Source: Micromonosporaceae bacterium | Lineage (GTDB): Bacteria; Actinomycetota; Actinomycetes; Mycobacteriales; Micromonosporaceae | Assembly: GCA_020027875.1 (NCBI GenBank) | Contig: JAHRHA010000004.1 | Location: forward strand, 120,001 to 184,000 | DNA length: 64,000 nucleotides | Direction of reading: 5' to 3' | Part shown: positions 58,175-64,000 of the stretch, piece by piece | How positions within the stretch are numbered: the stretch's first letter is position 1 | Layout: each line of letters starts with the position of its first letter | Notes under the pieces: model-generated | Databases searched by the model: none | Told to the model about the DNA's origin: nothing | Seen by the model: the letters and a program-made list of their open reading frames with translations, nothing else | Program-made: the position numbers and the translations under genes

Positions 58175-58180
58175 TAGCGT
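58175..58180 (+). promoter_or_regulatory. Putative -10 box of leaderless serine hydrolase transcript
   Basis: TAGCGT is followed by 6 nt (CCGGGC) and the ATG of the serine hydrolase. It lies 15 nt after the family 1 repeat. Confidence 0.45.
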
Positions 58181-58186
58181 CCGGGC

Positions 58187-59551
58187 ATGAAGCTGGAGCG
58201 GTTGGTACGACAGACCCAGGCGGACGCGCGTATCCCGGCACTCTCGGTCGCACTGCACCGAGCAGATCGTCCGCTGTGGACGTTCCAGGTGGGCACGTCC
58301 GGCCGCGACGAGGCGCCACTGCATGCGGGGACTCTCTTCCGCATGGGGTCGGTGACCAAGACGTTCACCGCGGTCCTGGTCATGCAGTGCCGCGACGATG
58401 GGCTGCTTGACCTCGATGATCAGCTGTCGGACCATCTGCCTGTCCCGGCGCACGGCGAGCTGACCATCCGCCGGCTGTTGTCACACACGGCCGGACTGCA
58501 GCGCGAGCCGTACGGCGACGTGTGGGACACGTTGAACGCACCCGACGCGGAGCAGATGGTCGCCGACCTGATCCGCGTCGAGCAGGTCCTTCCGCCGGCC
58601 CGGCGCTATCACTACTCGAACCTCGGCCTGTCTCTGCTCGGGCTCATAGTGGGCCGGCTCCGCGGGGGACCGTGGGCCGAGGTGCTCACCGACCGGGTCC
58701 TTGGCCCATTGGGACTCGCCAGCATCGGCACGGATCCGGGCGACCGCGCGGCGGTCGGCTATCTGGTTGACGCGTACTCCGATCACGCGCGACCCGAGCC
58801 GCAGGCCGACTTCGGCGCGGTGGCACCCGCCGGCCAGCTCTGGTCGACCGCCGCCGATCTTGCGACATGGGCCGCCTTCCTGGTTGATCCGGCCACAGTG
58901 GACGCTAAGGCCGAGGTGCTGGTTCCGTCCACATTGGAGGAAATGTGTTGGCCGGTGACTGTGTCGGACGAGACTCTGTGGGCCGGCGGATTCGGGCTCG
59001 GACTGATCCTCGTCCCCAAGCCTGACCGGGTCATGCACATCGGGCACGACGGTGCGATGCCCGGATTCCTCGCCGGCGTGTACGGCCGAAAGGGTGGCAC
59101 GGGCACCCCGAAGGCATGCGGTGCGGCGGTGCTCGGCTCCTCCGGCACGGCTACCGCCACCGTCGAACTGCCGCACAGCCTGTTGGAGGCGGCGGTCACG
59201 GAGGACCCGGCCGACATCGAGCCGTGGGCACCGGGTGAGGCAGCGCCGCCGGAGTACCGCTCGATTCTCGGCCGCTGGTGGAGCGAGGGCTTCGAGTTCG
59301 TGTTCACATGGCACGCCGGCGAGCTGCACGCGCGGCGCGTGGCGGATGCCGTGGACAAACCGCCGTCGGTCTTCGCTCCGATCAGCGGCGAATGCGACGA
59401 GCTACGTACGGTGGCCGGTCGCGAGGCAGGAGAGCGACTACGCCTGGATCGTGACGCCGCCACGGGGGTGGTCATGAGCATGCACTGGGCGACCTACCGG
59501 GTCACCCGTACCCAGGAGACGTTCGACCGCATCACTGTGAGCGAGCCGTAA
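58187..59551 (+). CDS. Serine hydrolase, class C beta-lactamase-like
   Basis: A 454-aa protein of the penicillin-binding/beta-lactamase fold. The active-site SxxK is SVTK (in FRMGSVTKTFTAVLVMQ), the second motif is YSN (HYSNLGLSLLG), and the third is HDG (HIGHDGAMPG). The C-terminal 110 aa form a separate lipocalin-like or beta-rich domain. No signal peptide is present, so it is probably a cytoplasmic esterase or peptidase rather than a resistance enzyme. Probably leaderless. Confidence 0.9.
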   Translation: MKLERLVRQTQADARIPALSVALHRADRPLWTFQVGTSGRDEAPLHAGTLFRMGSVTKTFTAVLVMQCRDDGLLDLDDQLSDHLPVPAHGELTIRRLLSHTAGLQREPYGDVWDTLNAPDAEQMVADLIRVEQVLPPARRYHYSNLGLSLLGLIVGRLRGGPWAEVLTDRVLGPLGLASIGTDPGDRAAVGYLVDAYSDHARPEPQADFGAVAPAGQLWSTAADLATWAAFLVDPATVDAKAEVLVPSTLEEMCWPVTVSDETLWAGGFGLGLILVPKPDRVMHIGHDGAMPGFLAGVYGRKGGTGTPKACGAAVLGSSGTATATVELPHSLLEAAVTEDPADIEPWAPGEAAPPEYRSILGRWWSEGFEFVFTWHAGELHARRVADAVDKPPSVFAPISGECDELRTVAGREAGERLRLDRDAATGVVMSMHWATYRVTRTQETFDRITVSEP

Positions 59552-59574
59552 CTCCTCCGGGAGTCACCAGAATT

Positions 59575-59640
59575 CCGCCGATCAAGGGCGTATGCCGGTG
59601 ATTGGAGATCAAACCGCCGGAACAAGCCCTTGATCGGCGG
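59575..59640. repeat. Intergenic inverted repeat, family 2, copy b
   Basis: CCGCCGATCAAGGGC (59575-59589) and its exact reverse complement GCCCTTGATCGGCGG (59626-59640) are separated by 36 nt. A G-rich stretch with GGGAGCGGGGCGG-like repeats follows to about 59720. The gap 59552-59841 holds nothing else that was recognised. Confidence 0.85.
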
Positions 59641-59841
59641 GGAGCGGGGCGGGAGCGTGCGGTGCAAGGCGAGAGCGGGGCGGGAACGGGGAGGTGGCGG
59701 GAGGGAAAACGGTCGCTCGGACGGATACCACGGGAGTCTCGGGCCGCCCACCGGCAGAGTGCCGGCGGGCGGCAGAGGTGCTGGCGGGCGAGAGTGCCCA
59801 GAAGAGTGGAGAGCAGGTGGCATTGGCCACGCGGCCGACAT

Positions 59842-60930
59842 ATGACCGGTAGCCCACCCCATACCGCGCAGACGCCCACGCAGACCCAGGCGCAGACGCG
59901 AGTGCAGACAAAGATCACAGTTGCGGACCCGCAGAAGATGGTGAGTCTGCTCGGCTCGAACGACGAGATTCTCAAGCTCGTAGAACGCTCTGTTGCGAGC
60001 GATGTTCACGTTCGAGGCAACGAGATCACAATTTCCGGCGAGCCGGCCGACAACGCAAAGGCCGAGCGCATCTTCGCCGAGCTTATCGAGCTGATCGAGA
60101 AGGGCGAAACACTGACCTCCGACGCCGTCCGGCGCACCGTGGGCATGCTCGAACAGGGCACGTCCGAACGGCCCGCCGAAGTCCTCACCCTCAACATCCT
60201 GTCCCGGCGCGGCCGGACGATCCGCCCCAAGACCCTGGGCCAGAAACGCTATGTCGACTCGATCGACCAGCACACGATCGTGTTCGGGATCGGCCCGGCC
60301 GGCACCGGCAAGACGTATCTGGCGATGGCGAAGGCCGTCCAGTCGCTGCAGGCCAAGCAGGTCAACCGGATTATCCTGACACGGCCGGCGGTCGAGGCGG
60401 GGGAGCGGCTCGGGTTCCTGCCGGGCACGCTCTTCGAGAAGATCGACCCATACCTGCGCCCGCTGTACGACGCCCTGCACGACATGATCGACCCTGACTC
60501 GATCCCCCGCCTGATGGCCAACGGGACGATAGAGGTCGCGCCGCTGGCGTACATGCGCGGCCGGACCCTCAACGACGCGTTCATCATTCTCGATGAGGCC
60601 CAGAACACCACCCTCGAGCAGATGAAGATGTTCCTCACCCGGCTCGGCTTCGGCTCGAAGATCGTCGTTACCGGCGACATTACCCAGGTCGACCTGCCCG
60701 GCGGGACGAGGAGCGGCCTCAGGGTGGTGCGGGAGATTCTCGACGGCGTAGAGGACGTCCACTTCGCGTCGCTCACCAGCGCCGATGTGGTCCGGCACCG
60801 GCTAGTCAGCGACATCGTCGACGCGTACGCGAAATGGGACGCGGTCCAGGAGGAGGAGCAGACGATCCGGGCAGTCCCGGGCCGCGGTGGCCACGCTGGT
60901 CACGCCGGGCGCGGCGCGCGTCGGCGCTAA
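59842..60930 (+). CDS. PhoH family ATPase (YbeZ-like)
   Basis: A 362-aa protein with an N-terminal KH-like region ([20 protein letters not shown]), then the PhoH ATPase domain with Walker [16 protein letters not shown], Walker [11 protein letters not shown], and [14 protein letters not shown]. It works with the YbeY endoribonuclease encoded next. ATG at 59842; the frame is open upstream but without similarity. The spacing to ybeY is 22 nt. Confidence 0.95.
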   Translation: MTGSPPHTAQTPTQTQAQTRVQTKITVADPQKMVSLLGSNDEILKLVERSVASDVHVRGNEITISGEPADNAKAERIFAELIELIEKGETLTSDAVRRTVGMLEQGTSERPAEVLTLNILSRRGRTIRPKTLGQKRYVDSIDQHTIVFGIGPAGTGKTYLAMAKAVQSLQAKQVNRIILTRPAVEAGERLGFLPGTLFEKIDPYLRPLYDALHDMIDPDSIPRLMANGTIEVAPLAYMRGRTLNDAFIILDEAQNTTLEQMKMFLTRLGFGSKIVVTGDITQVDLPGGTRSGLRVVREILDGVEDVHFASLTSADVVRHRLVSDIVDAYAKWDAVQEEEQTIRAVPGRGGHAGHAGRGARRR

Positions 60931-60952
60931 TCTGTCACGGGGGGATACACAC

Positions 60953-61420
60953 GTGTCCATTGAGCTTGCCAACGAATCCGGCGTCGATGTCGACACCGAC
61001 GCCGTACTTGACTGTGCCCGCTACGCGCTCGACGAGATGGGCGTTAACCCGCTTGCCGAGCTCTCCGTCCTGCTCGTGGACGTCGCCTACATGGCGGAGC
61101 TCAACCACCGCTGGATGGGCGGCGACGGGCCGACCGATGTGCTCGCTTTCCCGATGGAGGAGGGGACAATCGATCCCGGTCCCAATGAGATCGCCGGGGG
61201 TGAGCCGACCCTGCTTGGCGACGTCGTGCTCTGCCCGGACGTCGCCGCGAAGCAGGCCCTGACGGCGGGACACCCGGTCGCAGACGAGCTGCACATGCTG
61301 ACAATTCACGGGGTGCTGCACCTGCTCGGCTACGATCATGCCGAGCCCGACGAGGAGCGCGAGATGTTCTCGCTTCAGGCGAAGCTGCTAGACGGCTGGC
61401 GCGCCGCGCGAAGAAGGTAG
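60953..61420 (+). CDS. ybeY: Endoribonuclease YbeY (rRNA maturation factor)
   Basis: A 155-aa zinc protein of the UPF0054 family for 16S rRNA 3'-end maturation and ribosome quality control. The zinc motif H-x3-H-x5-H is [30 protein letters not shown] is the second conserved block. GTG at 60953 with GGGGG 8 nt upstream. Three nt separate it from the next gene. Confidence 0.96.
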   Translation: MSIELANESGVDVDTDAVLDCARYALDEMGVNPLAELSVLLVDVAYMAELNHRWMGGDGPTDVLAFPMEEGTIDPGPNEIAGGEPTLLGDVVLCPDVAAKQALTAGHPVADELHMLTIHGVLHLLGYDHAEPDEEREMFSLQAKLLDGWRAARRR

Positions 61421-61423
61421 TAC

Positions 61424-62722
61424 GTGCAAAACGCAACGCTCATACTCTCGGCCGCGGGGCTCGTTGTGCTGGCCGGATTCTTCGCCATGTCCGACGCCGC
61501 GGTGTCGAGCGTGTCGCCCGCGCGCGCGGCCGAGCTGGCGCGGGAGAAGGTCCGAGGGGCGAAGGCGCTTCAGGCGATTGCTGCCGATGCCCCGCGCTAC
61601 ACCAACCTGCTGCTCCTGCTGCGGCTGGTCTGCGAGCTGACCGCCACGACACTGGTTGCGCTGGTTGTCTTTGGCGCGCTCGACACGACCTGGTTCGCCG
61701 CGGTTGTGACCGCGGGCACGATGACGTTGGTGAGCTTCGTCGTGGTTGGGGTGGGCCCGCGGACGATCGGGCGTCAGCACGCGTACGCCGTGGGGCGATT
61801 CGCGGCGCCGTTGGTGCACTGGCTCGGCCGAGCGCTTGGTCCGCTGGCCACGCTGCTCATCCAGATCGGCAATGCCGTGACGCCAGGCAAGGGGTTTCGG
61901 CAAGGTCCCTTCGCTACCCAGGTCGAGCTGCGCGAACTGGTGGACCTGGCCGAGAAGCGGGGCGTGGTCGAGCACGACGAGCGCGACATGATCCATTCCG
62001 TCTTCGCGCTCGGCGACACCATCGCCCGCGAGGTCATGGTGCCGCGCACCGAAATGGTGTGGATCGAGGAGAGTAAGTCCGCGAGCCAGGCCTTGACCCT
62101 CGCTCTCCGCTCCGGCTTCTCCCGGCTGCCGGTGATCGGCGAGACGGTTGACGACGTACTCGGTGTGGTCTATCTGAAGGATCTGGTGCGCCGCACCCAG
62201 ACCGGCGCCGCCGATGTCGAGGTTGGCACAGTGATGCGCCCAGCCTCGTACGTGCCCGAGTCGAAGCACGTCGACGAGCTTCTGCGCGAGATGCAAGCCG
62301 CGCGGACGCACATGGCGATCGTCGTCGATGAGTACGGAGGAACGGCCGGCCTGGTCACGATCGAGGACATCCTCGAGGAGATCGTTGGTGAGATCACGGA
62401 CGAGTACGACGTGGAGCGACCGCCGGTGGAGCGGCTAGACGAGGACCGGGTACGAGTCAGCGCACGGTTGCCGGTAGAGGATCTGGGCGAACTCTTCGAC
62501 GTCGAACTCGACACCGACGAGGTGGAGACCGTGGCCGGCCTGCTCGCACAGGCGCTCGGTCGAGTGCCCATCCCTGGTGCTGCCGCGGACGTGGAGGGGT
62601 TGCGACTGGAGGCGGAGGGTACGACTGGCCGGCGTAACCGCATCGACACGGTACTCGTCTCGCGCGTGAGCGGGGCCGGTGTCGTAGACCATCAGGGCGA
62701 GCGGCAGACCGCCGATGCGTGA
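61424..62722 (+). CDS. Hemolysin/CorC-type CBS-domain membrane protein
   Basis: A 432-aa protein. The N-terminal DUF21 (CNNM-like) membrane domain has about four helices ([20 protein letters not shown] and later ones). Next come two CBS domains ([60 protein letters not shown]) and a CorC/HlyC C-terminal domain ([20 protein letters not shown]). These proteins are linked to magnesium or cobalt transport. GTG start; coupled to the next gene by an 8-nt overlap. Confidence 0.94.
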   Translation: MQNATLILSAAGLVVLAGFFAMSDAAVSSVSPARAAELAREKVRGAKALQAIAADAPRYTNLLLLLRLVCELTATTLVALVVFGALDTTWFAAVVTAGTMTLVSFVVVGVGPRTIGRQHAYAVGRFAAPLVHWLGRALGPLATLLIQIGNAVTPGKGFRQGPFATQVELRELVDLAEKRGVVEHDERDMIHSVFALGDTIAREVMVPRTEMVWIEESKSASQALTLALRSGFSRLPVIGETVDDVLGVVYLKDLVRRTQTGAADVEVGTVMRPASYVPESKHVDELLREMQAARTHMAIVVDEYGGTAGLVTIEDILEEIVGEITDEYDVERPPVERLDEDRVRVSARLPVEDLGELFDVELDTDEVETVAGLLAQALGRVPIPGAAADVEGLRLEAEGTTGRRNRIDTVLVSRVSGAGVVDHQGERQTADA

Positions 62723-63080
62723 GCAGACTGCCACAGCGGAGGCACTCGGCCCAGAGGACGCGAAGCTGGTGACCCTTGCCCGCGCCGCACGGGCGCGCGT
62801 GGGCGCCATCGAGGGGGCGGCAGTCCGCGACCAGGATGGCCGGACTTACGCAGCAGCGACGGTGACCTTGCCATCGTTGACCCTCTCCGCACTACAACTC
62901 GCGGTCGCCAACGCCGTCGCAGCAGGTGCCACCACAGTGGAGGCAGCGGCCGTGGTGACGGACTCATCCACTGTGGATGATCGCGGGTATGCCGCCGTGC
63001 GTGACCTGAGCGCCGACGCCCCGGTTCATGCCGCAACGCCTGACGGCGCCCTGCTCGGCACGCTGGTGGGCCCCGCGTGA
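62715..63080 (+). CDS. Degenerate cytidine-deaminase-like protein
   Basis: A 121-aa protein with the fold pattern of cytidine deaminase ([40 protein letters not shown]). The zinc-binding HxE/CxE and PCxxC residues are missing, so it should not be a deaminase. Actinobacteria keep such a gene between the CorC-like gene and era, so it has a conserved but unknown role. It overlaps the CorC-like gene by 8 nt and era by 4 nt (GTGA). Confidence 0.82.
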   Translation: MREQTATAEALGPEDAKLVTLARAARARVGAIEGAAVRDQDGRTYAAATVTLPSLTLSALQLAVANAVAAGATTVEAAAVVTDSSTVDDRGYAAVRDLSADAPVHAATPDGALLGTLVGPA

Positions 63081-64000
63081 GTGGGGACGCGTTCCGCGCC
63101 GGCTTCGCGTGCTTCGTCGGACGACCCAACTCGGGCAAGTCCACGTTGGCCAATGCGATCATGGGCACGAAGATCGCCATCACGAGCAGCCGGCCCCAGA
63201 CGACGCGCCACGTCGTGCGAGGCGTGTTGCACCGGGAGAACTCCCAACTGGTTCTGGTCGACACTCCTGGCCTACACAAGCCCAAGACGCTCCTCGGCGA
63301 ACGGCTAAATGACCTCGTGCGCGCCACCTGGAGCGAGGTCGACGTCATCGGTCTGTGCATACCGGCCGACGAGGCGGTCGGTCGCGGTGACCGGCTCATC
63401 GCCGACGAGATCGCAGAGTTGAAGGCCGCGGTCGTCGCCGTCGTCACCAAGACCGACCTCGTCAGCAGGGCAGGCTTGGCGGAGCAGCTCATGGCGGTCT
63501 CGCGGCTCGGCAACTTCGCCGGAGGCGATCAACGAAACATCTTCGCCGATGTCGTACCGGTGTCCGCCGTCTCGGGCGACCAGCTCGGCGTTCTCATCGA
63601 CGTCATGACCGGCCACCTGCCACCGTCGCCACGGCTCTACCCCGACGACATGATCACGGATGAGCCGGAGCAGGTCATGGTCGCCGAGCTGATCCGAGAG
63701 GCTGCTCTTGAGGGCGTCCGCGAGGAACTGCCGCACTCGATCGCTGTCGTGGTCGAGGAGATGCTGCCCGCAGAGGGGCGTTCGCCGTCAGATCCGCTGA
63801 CTAAGATATACGCCGATATCTATGTTGAGCGGCAGAGTCAGAAGGCGATCGTCATCGGCTCGGGTGGTAGCCGCCTTCGTGATGTCGGCACGCGCGCCCG
63901 TCAGGAGATCGAAGCGCTTCTCGGTACGAGGGTCTACCTCGACCTGCACGTGCGGATCGCGAAAGATTGGCAGCGAGACCCGAAACAGTTGCGTCGGCTG
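63077..64000 (+). CDS. era: GTPase Era (3' end cut by window)
   Basis: 308 codons of a ribosome-biogenesis GTPase. G1 is VGRPNSGKSTLANAI, G2 region SSRPQTTRH, G3 DTPGLHKPK, G4 TKTD, and the KH domain has QKAIVIGSGGSRLRDVGTRA. The window ends only a few codons before the expected stop. GTG at 63077 overlaps the preceding stop by 4 nt. Between RLGNFA and DVVPVSAV there is an unusual 9-residue insert (GGDQRNIFA) that corresponds to exactly 27 nt and carries the short dispersed repeat. Confidence 0.96.
   Translation, partial: MSGDAFRAGFACFVGRPNSGKSTLANAIMGTKIAITSSRPQTTRHVVRGVLHRENSQLVLVDTPGLHKPKTLLGERLNDLVRATWSEVDVIGLCIPADEAVGRGDRLIADEIAELKAAVVAVVTKTDLVSRAGLAEQLMAVSRLGNFAGGDQRNIFADVVPVSAVSGDQLGVLIDVMTGHLPPSPRLYPDDMITDEPEQVMVAELIREAALEGVREELPHSIAVVVEEMLPAEGRSPSDPLTKIYADIYVERQSQKAIVIGSGGSRLRDVGTRARQEIEALLGTRVYLDLHVRIAKDWQRDPKQLRRL
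63515..63547 (+). repeat. Short dispersed coding repeat inside era
   Basis: GCCGGAGGCGATCAACG (63518-63534) lies in a 27-nt insert bracketed by TTCGCC at 63515-63520 and 63542-63547. The same 17-mer is in hrcA, and its reverse complement occurs twice in rne. Confidence 0.85.

Noticed and set aside
58187-59551. Serine hydrolase as an antibiotic-resistance beta-lactamase
   Set aside because: It has the SxxK fold motifs but no export signal, and such cytoplasmic members are usually esterases or peptidases.

Overview
The window is a stretch of chromosome from a high-GC actinobacterium, most likely a member of the Micromonosporaceae. Evidence is the GC-rich codon use, many GTG starts, and a core gene order shared with other actinobacteria: valS-folC-ndk, rne-rplU-rpmA-obg, nadD-rsfS-gpgP-like, comEA-comEC-holA-rpsT-lepA-hemW-hrcA-dnaJ-rsmE and phoH-ybeY-corC-like-era. 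No phage, plasmid, IS transposase, tRNA or CRISPR array was seen.

Layout. 1-680: 3' end of a 23S rRNA gene, a complete 5S rRNA gene, a terminator and two intergenic palindromic repeats. 684-11439: a membrane Ser/Thr kinase, a paralogue of its sensor domain, valS, folC with a DUF4233 partner, a membrane/VOC fusion, ndk, small proteins and a plsC-type acyltransferase. 11490-16589: an accessory cluster on the minus strand with poly-gamma-glutamate synthesis genes pgsB and pgsC, an NlpC/P60 hydrolase and a double HAMP sensor that appears frameshifted. It is bracketed by a 48-bp duplication of the 3' end of plsC. 16854-27361: UbiA prenyltransferase, a radical SAM pair (TIGR03960/TIGR03936), RNase E/G, two secreted paralogues, L21, L27 and Obg. 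27533-33623: a small unknown protein, trpS with a Trp-Trp leader peptide and attenuator, pepN, nadD, rsfS and a GpgP-like phosphatase. 33721-45275: a lipoprotein, degV, comEA, comEC, then a second accessory patch (PIN-domain remnant, Uma2 nuclease, duplicated comEC 3' end, a broken squalene-cyclase-like gene), followed by holA, rpsT, a DUF4240 protein and lepA. 45389-55622: a stress membrane protein, a two-gene conservon remnant (roadblock protein plus CvnA-like kinase), an enoyl-CoA hydratase, hemW, DUF4870, CIRCE-hrcA-dnaJ, rsmE and a membrane gene broken by a tandem duplication. 55656-64000: an ArsR-type repressor with an MFS pump, a HIT protein, a serine hydrolase, then phoH-ybeY-corC-like-CDA-like-era, with era running off the end.

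Most distinctive observations: (i) two accessory patches, each bracketed by a duplicated 3' end of a core gene (plsC and comEC); (ii) a roughly 27-bp element found in-frame, in both orientations, in three conserved genes (rne, hrcA, era); (iii) a pgsBC cluster with no pgsA but with a dual HAMP sensor and an NlpC/P60 enzyme; (iv) four families of intergenic palindromes carrying GATC; (v) a trpS attenuator; (vi) a set of apparently leaderless genes marked by TAnnnT 6-7 nt before the start codon. All similarity statements come from reading the sequence; no searches were run.
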